From positions 1 through 33,426 of the forward strand of contig CAKUYM010000013.1 of NCBI GenBank assembly GCA_934716785.1: 33,426 bases of DNA. Direction: 5' to 3'. Source of the stretch: an uncultured Bacteroides sp. Lineage in GTDB: Bacteria > Bacteroidota > Bacteroidia > Bacteroidales > Bacteroidaceae. The notes under the pieces are model-generated. The model ran no database searches. It was not told the origin of the DNA and worked only from the letters and a program-made list of their open reading frames with translations. The translations under genes and the position numbers were made by a program. Positions 24,843 through 33,425 of this stretch are shown here, one piece after another. The stretch's first letter is position 1; each line of letters opens with the position of its first letter.

Positions 24843-26315
24843 ATGAACAATACATTAAAATATAAACTCATCGCGGCCGCTGTAGCACTGATAGGATTCA
24901 CCTCCTGCAACAGTTGGCTCGACTTGGAGCCAAGTGATACGACAACGGATACCGAACTGTTTGGCACCGGAAAAGGCTATCGCATTGCTCTGAACGGTAT
25001 ATACGCACAAATGTCAGATCCCGCACTCTACGGTCAGGAGTTAAGTTGGGGTATGGTTGATGTGGCTGCACAGCAATATAAAGCTTCTCAACTGAGAGGT
25101 TCTACAGGTTACCAATATGTGGCTTACTACTACCGCTATACGGACGATCTGTATGTAAAGCCTGTCTTCCAGCAGATCTGGTCGAATATGTATAACAACA
25201 TTGCCAATTGCAACAACCTTATCCAACGTATCAGCGAGGAAGATGGCAGCAAATTCGCCCAAGGCGAAATGGAACAGAACCTGATCAAGGGAGAAGCCTT
25301 GGCACTGCGCGCTTATCTGCATTTCGACCTGCTGCGTCTGTTTGCCCCTTCCATGAAGCAGAACGACAACAAGCAGCACCTGCCGTATGTAGACAAATAT
25401 CCTGTCACTTTCGAAGCATACAGCGACAACAACGCTTTCCTTGAAAAGACCATTGCCGACCTGAAAGCTGCCAAGGAACTGCTGAAGCCTTATGAAACGG
25501 AGAACATCAAATATATGGCAACATCCTATCGTATCGAAGGAGGATCGGGCACCAATGCAGAATCTCCTGTAGATGACGATATTTTCTTCACTTTCAGAGG
25601 ATTCCGTATGAACTACTATGCGACATGTGCCTTACTGGCACGTGTGTACAACTATGCCGGCATGCACAAGGAAGCATTCGATGAGACGGAAGAGGTTATC
25701 AATGCCAGCCCGTATCCGGAGTATGGCTCCTACTACAACTGCTTCGGCTTTACCTCATCTTACAAAATCAACCCCGACTATGGTTATGACAACGTAATGA
25801 CGTATGATGAAGTAATCTTCACTTTGTCGAATACGGAATTGCTGGAAAACTATAAGCCCTACTACAGTGGCGACAAGCACCTCTACCTGAACGGAAGTTT
25901 GAGTTCCATCTTCGACCAAGCATCCGATTCACGCCGCCAATTGTTCAAAGAAGAGAACTACCAGCTACTTTCGAGAAAGCATCTTGAAACAGGCGGTAGC
26001 TGTGCGGCTTACTGCAAGAATATGCTTCCGATGATTCGTCTGAGCGAAATGTATTATATCCGTGCCGAGTACTACCACAACATCGGTAACGACCAGGAAG
26101 CCTTCCAACAACTGGACGTTGTTCGTGGCGGATACGGATGTACCACAGGCCGACTCTCAGGAAGCTTTGAGACAGAATTGCTGAAAGAGGCATGCAGAGC
26201 ATTTATCGGTGAAGGACAACTCTACTTCTACTACAAGAAGCTGAATGTCCTGCCCAGCAACATGAAGTCAAGCGACAGCTTCGTATGGCCGCTTCCTGAC
26301 AATGAGGCTTTATAA
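24843..26315 (+). CDS. SusD/RagB-family outer-membrane lipoprotein
   Basis: The 490-aa lipoprotein is the lid partner of the SusC encoded 11 nt upstream. The signal peptide ends in a lipobox IGFTSC with lipidated Cys22, followed by NSWLDLEPSD, a very common SusD start. The TPR-like helices include RIALNGIYAQM, QIWSNMYNNIANCNNLIQRI and GEALALRAYLHFDLLRLF; the C-terminal part has LPMIRLSEMYYIRAEYYHNI. The late REFAFE-like position reads KEACRAFIGEGQLYFYYKKL, typical of the subgroup that travels with DUF4843 and PKD-like proteins. It probably binds the imported ligand at the cell surface. Confidence 0.95.
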   Translation: MNNTLKYKLIAAAVALIGFTSCNSWLDLEPSDTTTDTELFGTGKGYRIALNGIYAQMSDPALYGQELSWGMVDVAAQQYKASQLRGSTGYQYVAYYYRYTDDLYVKPVFQQIWSNMYNNIANCNNLIQRISEEDGSKFAQGEMEQNLIKGEALALRAYLHFDLLRLFAPSMKQNDNKQHLPYVDKYPVTFEAYSDNNAFLEKTIADLKAAKELLKPYETENIKYMATSYRIEGGSGTNAESPVDDDIFFTFRGFRMNYYATCALLARVYNYAGMHKEAFDETEEVINASPYPEYGSYYNCFGFTSSYKINPDYGYDNVMTYDEVIFTLSNTELLENYKPYYSGDKHLYLNGSLSSIFDQASDSRRQLFKEENYQLLSRKHLETGGSCAAYCKNMLPMIRLSEMYYIRAEYYHNIGNDQEAFQQLDVVRGGYGCTTGRLSGSFETELLKEACRAFIGEGQLYFYYKKLNVLPSNMKSSDSFVWPLPDNEAL

Positions 26316-26346
26316 TCACATCATTCATTGAAAGTATAAATAAATT

Positions 26347-27084
26347 ATGATGAAAAATATTTTTTTGATAGGATGTATGCTTCTCGCCCTTGCTTCTTGC
26401 AGCAAAGAGGGGGTGGAAATGTACGATGCAAATACACGCTATCTATATATACAGCAAACCAACGATGACGGAGACTACGTAAACTCCAAGTATGTCACAT
26501 TCCAACATCATCCGGGTGCCAACACAATCGATGTATACTTCGATGTACACTTGGTAGGACTGGCACCTACTGAGGATATGAAGTTCAAGGTAAGCACCGT
26601 GACTCCGGAAGCGAAAGAAGGTGACGAAACGGTTGTAGCTTCGGCCGATGAATATCAATTGGATGCAGAACAGGTATTCCATAAGGGAAAACTTGTTGAT
26701 CAAGTGAAAGTGACGCTGAAAAAGAGCGCACGTATGGACAACCAGACTCTCAAGCTGATTCTGCGCATAGAGGCTAACGAGAACTTCGGACAGGCCACTT
26801 ACTTGGATGATAAACTTGTGGAATCACTCAACGCCACCATCACGTTCGACAACAAGATTGCACAGCCCACTTGGTGGAATGAAGATATCGTGACCAACTA
26901 CTTGGGCGAATGGACTCCTGCCAAATACCGCTGGTTCATACAAAGCTGCAACGGGGAAGTGCTCGACTTGAGCGACTACACCGGAACACAGAAGATGGAG
27001 TTGGCCATCCGGTTCAAAGAAGCCATCGAAGCCAACCACTGGACCGAAGATGATGGAAGTCCTATCGAATTACCTATTTATTAA
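26347..27084 (+). CDS. DUF4843 surface lipoprotein
   Basis: This 245-aa lipoprotein has a signal peptide and lipobox LALASC (Cys18; Met1 or Met2 may be the start). The body is beta-rich with strand pairs such as RYLYIQQTNDDGD, VTFQHHPGANTIDVYFDVHLVG and LKLILRIEANENF, followed by WWNEDIVTNYLGEWTPAKYRW near residue 175, which matches DUF4843 proteins. Members are encoded directly after susD in loci of this kind and are accessory surface components of the SusCD complex. Its exact role is not known. It lies 31 nt after susD and 12 nt before the PKD-like gene. Confidence 0.85.
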   Translation: MMKNIFLIGCMLLALASCSKEGVEMYDANTRYLYIQQTNDDGDYVNSKYVTFQHHPGANTIDVYFDVHLVGLAPTEDMKFKVSTVTPEAKEGDETVVASADEYQLDAEQVFHKGKLVDQVKVTLKKSARMDNQTLKLILRIEANENFGQATYLDDKLVESLNATITFDNKIAQPTWWNEDIVTNYLGEWTPAKYRWFIQSCNGEVLDLSDYTGTQKMELAIRFKEAIEANHWTEDDGSPIELPIY

Positions 27085-27096
27085 ACATGAAGAGTT

Positions 27097-28797
27097 ATGA
27101 GGAAATATAATTTATATACCGTTATAGCCGCCCTGTCGATGCTGCTGTGCACCGCCTGCTACGAAGACAAAGGCAACTATGACTACAAAGATTTGCCGCA
27201 AATCGTATTTGACGACGATCATTATCATTTTGTGACCATTGATGAAGATGGTGAAGAGTCAACGGCAAGCTATCTCAGCATTCGCTACGGAGAGACTCTG
27301 AAAATCAAGCCTGCCTATAAATTGTCCAAAGAGGCAGACATTGACTTGAGATTTACTTGGAAGTTGCGTGATGAAGAAGGTCAAGAGATTGTATTGGGCA
27401 ATGAAGAGACACTGGAATGGGAAGCCAAAGAAGCCATGAAAGGGAGATTGATTCTCGACATGGAAGATGCCACCAATGGCACTCACTTCTTGTCTGACAT
27501 CAGCATCACTATTTCTGAGCCGTATGCCGGTATGGGATACTTGATACTGAGCGAAAAGGATGGAAAAAAGATGCTTTCGTTCATTGCCGGCAGCCACATG
27601 GACATAGACGAAAGTGAGTATGAGAAGAATCCTTTCGAGGAGTTCATCAATATCTACGAGGATGTAAACAAAGAGGCATTGCCGAGCAACACGATCAAGA
27701 TACACGAGCACTATCACCGGGATCCCGGTAATAATGGCAGTGGACAACCGGCACAGTTGATGGCGGTATGCGAAGATCAGTTGATTGATTTCAGTTCATC
27801 ACTCTTTACGGAAGTGACTCGCTCCAGCGAATTCTTCTCTACCCCTATCAGCAATATACGTGACGTAGAATTCATGCAATGGCTTGACTTGGTGACAGAC
27901 AACGAAGGACACTTGTACCAACGCCGTAAGACGACAGACGAGTTGTTCCACTCACAGAAGTTCTTGTCCGAACCGGTGAAATACAAAGGAGAAGTACTGG
28001 AAGGCATCAAACTGATACCGGGCGTCTTTTCCGGTACATACCGCGGCTTTGCTTTGCTGTATGACAGCAAGAACAGCCGCTATCTGACTATGAGTGATCA
28101 GAAATTCCACAACTGGTCGACCAGTAAAGATGAAAGTTTTGTAGGTAAGATCAGTGAACTGACATCGGAAAGCAGTAACGGATGGCCCGAAGGCTTCACT
28201 CCGCTGAACAACATGGATGGCTATGAGGTTATCTACACCGGTTCGAACAACATGACCAATGATTACGGCGGTTGGCAGTGTATCTCCATTATCCGCGAAA
28301 AGGCAAGCGGCACTTACTACTATCAGAAGTTTGAGGTGACACATGGTTACAACAGTGCCGACACATACGTCACCAACATGGAACAAGGAGAAGTACCTGC
28401 CAAGCTGGCTGCGCACATCACTGCCGACACAAAATTCGCTATGCCCGAACGCTTCACCGGCTTCGACGGTTCAAGCCATCCTTATCTGTTTGCCGCCTGT
28501 GGCAATGATCTTTATCTGTATGACATGCAGGATATGGAAGCAGGCGTATCGGATGCCTTGAGTTTCAGCAGTCCGATTACCGCCCTCTGCTGTGAACGCT
28601 ATGCGGGCAGTTTCTTGTCTGTTGGATTGGAAGACGGAAATTTCTATGCTATCCGTACCAACACAGCCAAGAACTACTGGAACTGGAACAACAAGTCTCG
28701 CTTGGTTCGTTATCACATTGATGGCGATAAATTGGGTAAGATTCAAGGTATATATTACAAGAGTGACGGCATAATGATCACACTCTCCGGCTATTAA
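27097..28797 (+). CDS. PKD-like family surface lipoprotein
   Basis: The 566-aa lipoprotein starts with a signal peptide and lipobox LLCTAC (Cys21) followed by YEDKGNYDY, an acidic stretch of the type seen in surface-exported Bacteroides lipoproteins. An Ig/PKD-like domain follows (about 35-140; GETLKIKPAYKLS, DLRFTWKL). The rest (about 145-560) is rich in beta-strand and aromatic blocks, for example GYLILSEKDGKKMLSFIAG, RGFALLYDSKNSRYLTMS and PYLFAACGNDLYLYD, suggesting a propeller-like fold (inference). It is last in the susC-susD-DUF4843-PKD-like set and is followed by a strong terminator. It most likely binds ligand at the cell surface; I see no catalytic motif. Confidence 0.85.
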   Translation: MRKYNLYTVIAALSMLLCTACYEDKGNYDYKDLPQIVFDDDHYHFVTIDEDGEESTASYLSIRYGETLKIKPAYKLSKEADIDLRFTWKLRDEEGQEIVLGNEETLEWEAKEAMKGRLILDMEDATNGTHFLSDISITISEPYAGMGYLILSEKDGKKMLSFIAGSHMDIDESEYEKNPFEEFINIYEDVNKEALPSNTIKIHEHYHRDPGNNGSGQPAQLMAVCEDQLIDFSSSLFTEVTRSSEFFSTPISNIRDVEFMQWLDLVTDNEGHLYQRRKTTDELFHSQKFLSEPVKYKGEVLEGIKLIPGVFSGTYRGFALLYDSKNSRYLTMSDQKFHNWSTSKDESFVGKISELTSESSNGWPEGFTPLNNMDGYEVIYTGSNNMTNDYGGWQCISIIREKASGTYYYQKFEVTHGYNSADTYVTNMEQGEVPAKLAAHITADTKFAMPERFTGFDGSSHPYLFAACGNDLYLYDMQDMEAGVSDALSFSSPITALCCERYAGSFLSVGLEDGNFYAIRTNTAKNYWNWNNKSRLVRYHIDGDKLGKIQGIYYKSDGIMITLSGY

Positions 28798-28815
28798 TTT
28801 AGCGCCCTATAAAAA

Positions 28816-28858
28816 GAAGGTGCTGCATCTTTAACAAAGATACAGCACTTTCTTTTTT
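28816..28858 (+). terminator. Rho-independent terminator of the susCD/PKD-like operon
   Basis: The stem GAAGGTGCTGCATCTTT pairs with AAAGATACAGCACTTTC (one C-A mismatch and one G-U pair) around an AAC loop, and is followed by a run of six T. It begins 18 nt after the last stop codon. Confidence 0.9.
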
Positions 28859-28929
28859 CATTTGCATTTACCAACATTCTTCATCTTTTATAAATATGTA
28901 TTAAATATTCATCACAACAAGGTACCCTT

Positions 28930-28961
28930 TTTGGCTACACATTGTTTATTTTATACATTTG
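28930..28961 (+). promoter_or_regulatory. Promoter of the M16 peptidase gene
   Basis: TTTG (28930-28933), a 20-nt spacer and TACATTTG (28954-28961) match the Bacteroides consensus fully. The start would be near 28968, about 42 nt before the ATG, so the peptidase is transcribed apart from the SusCD operon. Confidence 0.8.
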
Positions 28962-29009
28962 CCGACCAGAAATTGTAAAGAAAACATCTAAATTAAATTA
29001 TATAACAAA

Positions 29010-31892
29010 ATGAAACATTTATTACGTGGATTACTTGTAGCCGCTTTTGTGGTGTGCTACAGTTTCCAGTCCATGCTGGCACAGCCTATGCAGCAATTGC
29101 CCGTGGACAAGAATGTCCGAATCGGAAAGCTGGACAACGGACTTACTTACTACATCCGGCACAACGCCCTTCCTGAGAAACGCGCCGAGTTTTACATCGC
29201 ACAGAAAGTGGGGTCTATCCTCGAAGAACCGCAACAGCGTGGTCTGGCCCACTTCTTGGAACACATGGCTTTCAACGGAACCAAGAACTTCCCCGGTGAC
29301 GAGAAAGGACTGGGCATCGTAGCATGGTGCGAGACCAAAGGTATCAAGTTCGGAACAAACCTGAATGCATATACGGGCGTGGAACAGACTGTATACAACA
29401 TCAGTAACGTGCCTACCGAAAACATCAACGTGGTAGACTCTTGTCTGCTCATCCTGCACGACTGGTCGAGTGCCATCCTGCTGGCAGACGACGAGATTGA
29501 CAAAGAGCGTGGCGTTATCCGTGAAGAATGGAGAAGCCGCAACAGCGGTATGCTCCGTATCATGACCAATGCTCAGAGCACACTCTACCCCAACTCCAAA
29601 TATGCAGACTGTATGCCTATCGGAAGCATTGACGTCATCAACAACTTCCCTTACAAGGATATCCGCGATTACTATGCAAAATGGTATCGCCCCGACTTGC
29701 AGGGTATCATCGTTGTGGGAGACATCAATGTAGACGAAATTGAAGCCAAATTGAAAAAACTGTTTGCAGACGTGAAAGCTCCGGTGAATCCTGCCGAGCG
29801 TGTATACTATACCGTAGAGGACAATCAAGAGCCGATTGTTTACATCGGCACGGACAAAGAGCTGAAATCTCCGTCGGCAAGTTTCTTCTTCAAGCACAAT
29901 GCTACTCCGGACTCTATCAAGAATACCATCAGCTACTATGCTACACAATATATGTACAGCATGGCGCTGACTATGCTCAACCACCGTTTGAGCGAGTTGG
30001 TGCAGACTGCCAACCCGCCTTTCACCGGTGCCAGCTCCGGCTATGGCAACTACTTCCTTGCCAAGACGAAAGAGGCATTCACCTTGAGCGTAAACAGCAA
30101 ATTGGATGGCATCGAACCGGCAATGAAGAGAGTGCTGGAAGAGGCTGAACGCGCACGCCGCTTCGGATTCACCGCTACGGAATACGAACGTGCACGCGCC
30201 AATTATCTGGAAGGAATGGAAGCTGCCTACAAAGAACGCGAAAAGACCAAAAGCGGTGCTTATGTAAGCGAGTATGTGAACAACTTCCTCGACAAAGAGC
30301 CTATCCCCGGCATCGAGTTTGAATATAATATGGTTAAACAACTGGCTCCGCAGATTCCGGTAGAAGTGATCAACCAAGTGATGAAGCAACTCATGACGGA
30401 TAACAACCAAGTGGTATTGCTGTCCGGTCCCGATAAGGAAGGGGTGAAATATCCAACCAAGGAAGAAATCATTGCCCTGCTGAAGAGCGTCAAGTCATTC
30501 GACCTGCAGCCCTACGAAGACAAGGTGTCCAACGAGCCGCTGATTTCGGAAGAGATCAAGGGTGGAACTATCGTTTCCGAAAAGTCCGGAGAAATCTACG
30601 GATCAACGAAACTGGTTCTCTCCAACGGTGTAAAGGTATATGTGAAGACTACCGACTTCAAAGCCGACCAGATTATCATGAAAGGTACAAGCTGGGGTGG
30701 TACGAGCTTGTTCCCCGACAAGGATATCCTCGACATCTCCCAACTGGGTGGTGTAGCACTGGTAGGTGGTCTTGGCAAATTCAGCCAGATAGAGCTGGGT
30801 AAAGCCTTGGCAGGCAAGCGTGCATCGGTAGGTGCCGGCATCGGCAGCATGACGGAAGTTGTTTCCGGTAGTTGCTCGCCCAAAGACTTCGAGACCATGA
30901 TGCAACTCACTTACCTCACGTTCACTGCCCCGCGCAAGGACGAAGAGGCCTTCCAGTCATACAAGAACCGCCTGAAAGCACAGTTGCAGAATGCGGACGC
31001 CAACCCGATGACAGCTTTCAGCGATACGGCAAGAAATGTGATGTATGGCAAGCATCCGCGTCTCTTCAAAATGACAGAAGATTTGGTGGACAAGATTGAC
31101 TACGACCACATCCTTGAAATGTATAAAGACCGCTTCAAAGATGCCAGCGACTTTACATTCTACTTTGTAGGAAACGTCAACTTGGAAGAGGTGAAACCTC
31201 TGATTGCCAAATACCTGGGTGGTCTGCCTGCTATTCACCGCAAAGAGACCTTCAAGGATAATAAGGTTAACCTGCGCAAGGGTGAACACATCAAGGAGTT
31301 TGTCAAGAAACAGGAGACTCCGATGGCTACCATCTTACTCCTCTACAGCGGCAAATGCAAATTCGACCTACGCAACAACGTAATACTCAGCTTCCTCGAC
31401 CAGGCTTTGGATATGGTATACACAGCCGAAATCCGTGAAAAGGAAGGTGGTTCATACGGTGTAAGCTGTGACGGAAGCCTGAGCAAATATCCGAAACCAC
31501 AGTTGACTTTGCAGGTTTCATTCCAAACAGACCCAGCCAAGAAAGACAGAATGGTGGAAATCGTGAAAGAGCAGCTCGAAAAGATGGCGAAAGAAGGACC
31601 GACTGCCGAACATATGCAAAAGATCAGAGAGTATATGCTGAAGAAGTATAAAGACGCACAGAAAGAGAACAGCTACTGGCTCAACAATCTGGATTCTTAC
31701 TTCTACTCCGGTTTTGACAGCACAAAGGGTTATGAGGAGTTAATCAACACTATCACAGCCAAAGATGTGCAGAACTTCTTGGCACAGTTGCTGAAACAGC
31801 ATAATATGATTCAGGTGGTAATGACAGCTCCTGAGGAAGAAAAAGCTGCTACTGAAGAAAAAAAGACTACTTCTGAAGAAGAAAAGAAATAA
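29010..31892 (+). CDS. Secreted M16-family zinc metallopeptidase (two-half pitrilysin/insulinase type)
   Basis: The 960-aa periplasmic or surface protease has a signal peptide ending near FQSMLA (about residue 24) with no lipobox. The inverted zinc motif HFLEH is at 81-85, with E84 as catalytic base, and ERGVIREE (166-173) supplies the third zinc ligand. The second half lacks HxxEH, but has the substrate-clamping Arg/Tyr pair in IREKEGGSYGV near residue 810, as in the inactive half of M16 clamshell enzymes. The C-terminus is a Glu/Lys-rich tail. M16 enzymes degrade short peptides enclosed in their chamber. Placed just after a peptide-type SusCD operon, it probably cuts imported peptides (inference). 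Confidence 0.93.
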   Translation: MKHLLRGLLVAAFVVCYSFQSMLAQPMQQLPVDKNVRIGKLDNGLTYYIRHNALPEKRAEFYIAQKVGSILEEPQQRGLAHFLEHMAFNGTKNFPGDEKGLGIVAWCETKGIKFGTNLNAYTGVEQTVYNISNVPTENINVVDSCLLILHDWSSAILLADDEIDKERGVIREEWRSRNSGMLRIMTNAQSTLYPNSKYADCMPIGSIDVINNFPYKDIRDYYAKWYRPDLQGIIVVGDINVDEIEAKLKKLFADVKAPVNPAERVYYTVEDNQEPIVYIGTDKELKSPSASFFFKHNATPDSIKNTISYYATQYMYSMALTMLNHRLSELVQTANPPFTGASSGYGNYFLAKTKEAFTLSVNSKLDGIEPAMKRVLEEAERARRFGFTATEYERARANYLEGMEAAYKEREKTKSGAYVSEYVNNFLDKEPIPGIEFEYNMVKQLAPQIPVEVINQVMKQLMTDNNQVVLLSGPDKEGVKYPTKEEIIALLKSVKSFDLQPYEDKVSNEPLISEEIKGGTIVSEKSGEIYGSTKLVLSNGVKVYVKTTDFKADQIIMKGTSWGGTSLFPDKDILDISQLGGVALVGGLGKFSQIELGKALAGKRASVGAGIGSMTEVVSGSCSPKDFETMMQLTYLTFTAPRKDEEAFQSYKNRLKAQLQNADANPMTAFSDTARNVMYGKHPRLFKMTEDLVDKIDYDHILEMYKDRFKDASDFTFYFVGNVNLEEVKPLIAKYLGGLPAIHRKETFKDNKVNLRKGEHIKEFVKKQETPMATILLLYSGKCKFDLRNNVILSFLDQALDMVYTAEIREKEGGSYGVSCDGSLSKYPKPQLTLQVSFQTDPAKKDRMVEIVKEQLEKMAKEGPTAEHMQKIREYMLKKYKDAQKENSYWLNNLDSYFYSGFDSTKGYEELINTITAKDVQNFLAQLLKQHNMIQVVMTAPEEEKAATEEKKTTSEEEKK

Positions 31893-31946
31893 TGTTCGAT
31901 GAACCGTTCTTGAAGGATGGTTCTGAAGAATGGTTCGCTTCAATTT

Positions 31947-31985
31947 AAAAGACAAGGGTATCCGTTGCGGATACCCTTGTCTTTT
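31947..31985. terminator. Bidirectional intrinsic terminator
   Basis: An 18-bp perfect stem (core GACAAGGGTATCCG / CGGATACCCTTGTC) closes on a 3-nt TTG loop. T-runs flank it on both strands. It lies between the convergent M16 and ahpC genes and can end both transcripts. Confidence 0.92.
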
Positions 31986-32037
31986 TATATCTATTATCTA
32001 TTTGTATTTATTATCTATTCGCATCTGACAAGAATGA

Positions 32038-32604
32038 TTAGATCTTACCTACCAGGTCAATGCTTGGTTTCAGGGTAGCTCCGCCTTTTTTCCACCTCGC
32101 CGGACAAACTTCACCGTTGTGAGTCGCAACGAACTGTGCCGCCTCTACCTTGCGAAGCAATTCACTCGCATCACGGCCGATGTTGTTGTCATTCAGTTCC
32201 ACCACCTTAATCTGCCCTTCGGGATTGACGACGAATGTGCCGCGATAGGCCATTCCTTCCTCTTCGATATATACTCCGAGCGCACGGCACAGAGCACCGG
32301 TCGGGTCTGCCAACATCGGGTATTGAATCTTGCGGATACTTTCGGAAGCATCATGCCAAGCCTTGTGCACGAAGTGTGAGTCCGTACTTACCGAATAGAC
32401 TTCTACGCCCATCGCCTTAAATTGGTCATACGCTTCAGCCATATCTAACAGCTCGGTAGGACATACGAAAGTGAAATCGGCAGGATAGAAGAACAGTATC
32501 GCCCATTTGCCTTTCAAGTCATTGTTGGTTACAGTCTTGAAAGCTCCGTTTTGAAATGCCTGAACACTGAATTCAGGAAGCTGGGAATTTAAAATCGATT
32601 CCAT
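32038..32604 (-). CDS. ahpC: AhpC-type 2-Cys peroxiredoxin
   Basis: The 188-aa product reduces hydrogen peroxide, organic peroxides and peroxynitrite. The active-site motif PADFTFVCP places the peroxidatic cysteine at C48 with P41 and T45; R121 in MAYRGTF completes the site, and the resolving cysteine is C167 in GEVCPARW. The length is standard for AhpC. A longer frame starts 37 codons upstream, but its first part overlaps the promoter, and the start chosen (MESILNSQLPEF) is the normal one. No ahpF reductase gene follows: the next gene downstream is convergent. Its electron donor must be encoded elsewhere. It diverges from a Nudix gene. Confidence 0.95.
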   Translation of the reverse strand: MESILNSQLPEFSVQAFQNGAFKTVTNNDLKGKWAILFFYPADFTFVCPTELLDMAEAYDQFKAMGVEVYSVSTDSHFVHKAWHDASESIRKIQYPMLADPTGALCRALGVYIEEEGMAYRGTFVVNPEGQIKVVELNDNNIGRDASELLRKVEAAQFVATHNGEVCPARWKKGGATLKPSIDLVGKI

Positions 32605-32683
32605 AATCTTTATTGCTTTTATTGTTATTAATTGATTTGACTTATAACACCGGAAACATCGTTTTGTTTCTCGTTTCTGGGAG

Positions 32684-32716
32684 TAAAGATAGGCACGGAG
32701 ATGCCGCCCTTGCAAA
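32684..32716 (-). promoter_or_regulatory. Promoter of ahpC
   Basis: TTTG (32716-32713), a 21-nt spacer and TATCTTTA (32691-32684, one base from consensus) on the minus strand put the start near 32677, about 73 nt upstream of the chosen ATG. Confidence 0.6.
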
Positions 32717-32734
32717 AAGACGCCAATCGAATAA

Positions 32735-32752
32735 ATCTATGCAGTGATAGAT
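32735..32752. promoter_or_regulatory. Palindrome between the ahpC and Nudix promoters (possible OxyR-type site)
   Basis: ATCTAT-GCAGTG-ATAGAT has 6-bp perfect arms. It is 18 bp upstream of the ahpC -33 box and covers the -33 region of the Nudix promoter. The CTAT and ATAG elements are those found in OxyR sites, and ahpC is a known OxyR target in Bacteroides. The spacing here (6) differs slightly from the classical 7-bp inter-element spacing, so assignment is tentative. Confidence 0.4.
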
Positions 32753-32773
32753 GAAATTAATAAAAGCATTTTA

Positions 32774-32781
32774 TAACTTTG
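32774..32781 (+). promoter_or_regulatory. -7 box of the Nudix gene
   Basis: TAACTTTG matches TAnnTTTG, with a start near 32788 and a leader of about 28 nt. The -33 region (GATG) is poor, and overlaps the palindrome described at 32735-32752. Confidence 0.55.
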
Positions 32782-32815
32782 CCGCAGTAAACAAAAACTT
32801 GGAATATATACAGTT

Positions 32816-33343
32816 ATGAAACATCCCCTGTCCCAATTCTTATATTGCCCCGAATGCGGCTCTTCCCATTTTGAAATCAACAACGAGAAGTCCAAAAGAT
32901 GTGCAGATTGCGGTTTTGTCTATTACTTCAACCCTTCTGCCGCCACTGTGGCGTTTATACTGAATGAAAAGAATGAGCTGCTCGTATGCCGGCGTGCCAA
33001 AGAGCCCGCCAAAGGTACGCTTGACCTGCCCGGCGGGTTCATTGACATGAATGAGACGGGCGAAGAAGGGGTTGCCCGCGAAGTATTGGAAGAAACCGGA
33101 TTGATAGTGAAGAAAGCCGTTTATCAGTTTACGCTGCCCAATATCTATATCTATTCCGGTTTCCCGGTGCATACGCTCGATATGTTTTTTCTTTGCACGG
33201 TAGAAGATCTGAGCCATTTCTCCGCAATGGATGATGTAGCCGATTCTTTTTTCGTGCCTCTCTCCGAGATTAATCCGAACGATTTCGGGTTGGATTCCGT
33301 ACGACGGGGAGTTATACAATTTCTAAACGGGCGGCGCAGCTAA
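32816..33343 (+). CDS. Zinc-ribbon Nudix hydrolase
   Basis: This 175-aa protein has an N-terminal zinc ribbon with C11-x2-C14 and C29-x2-C32, then a Nudix domain. The Nudix box runs from G74 to L96 and is complete: G-x5-E80, then R88-E89 and E92-E93-T-G-L, which bind the metal for pyrophosphate hydrolysis. The combination of zinc ribbon and Nudix resembles the NudC (NADH pyrophosphatase) branch, but the protein is shorter and lacks a clear SQPWPFPxS motif, so the substrate is open: a nucleoside diphosphate derivative of some kind. It is divergent from ahpC and may share its control. Confidence 0.9.
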   Translation: MKHPLSQFLYCPECGSSHFEINNEKSKRCADCGFVYYFNPSAATVAFILNEKNELLVCRRAKEPAKGTLDLPGGFIDMNETGEEGVAREVLEETGLIVKKAVYQFTLPNIYIYSGFPVHTLDMFFLCTVEDLSHFSAMDDVADSFFVPLSEINPNDFGLDSVRRGVIQFLNGRRS

Positions 33344-33425
33344 CCCATGGTGTTGGATTTCTGCCGTGCCGCTCTTTATCCGGATACTGTCCTAACAGCT
33401 TTTGGAAACAGTCATCAGCACACTG
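33312..33425 (-). CDS. Possible C-terminal end of a convergent gene (partial)
   Basis: On the minus strand, a frame is open from the window edge to a TAA inside the 3' end of the Nudix gene, giving 37 residues including CADDCFQKLLGQYPDKE and ending ARLEIV. A plus-strand frame starting with ATG at 33347, 3 nt after the Nudix stop, is also open to the edge. Codon use fits either. The stretch is too short to decide, and I recognise neither. Confidence 0.2.
   Translation of the reverse strand, partial: QCADDCFQKLLGQYPDKERHGRNPTPWVSCAARLEIV

Noticed and set aside
29031..30410. 459-codon minus-strand frame opposite the M16 peptidase
   Set aside because: Antisense shadow of a gene with full catalytic motifs; no domain or promoter of its own.
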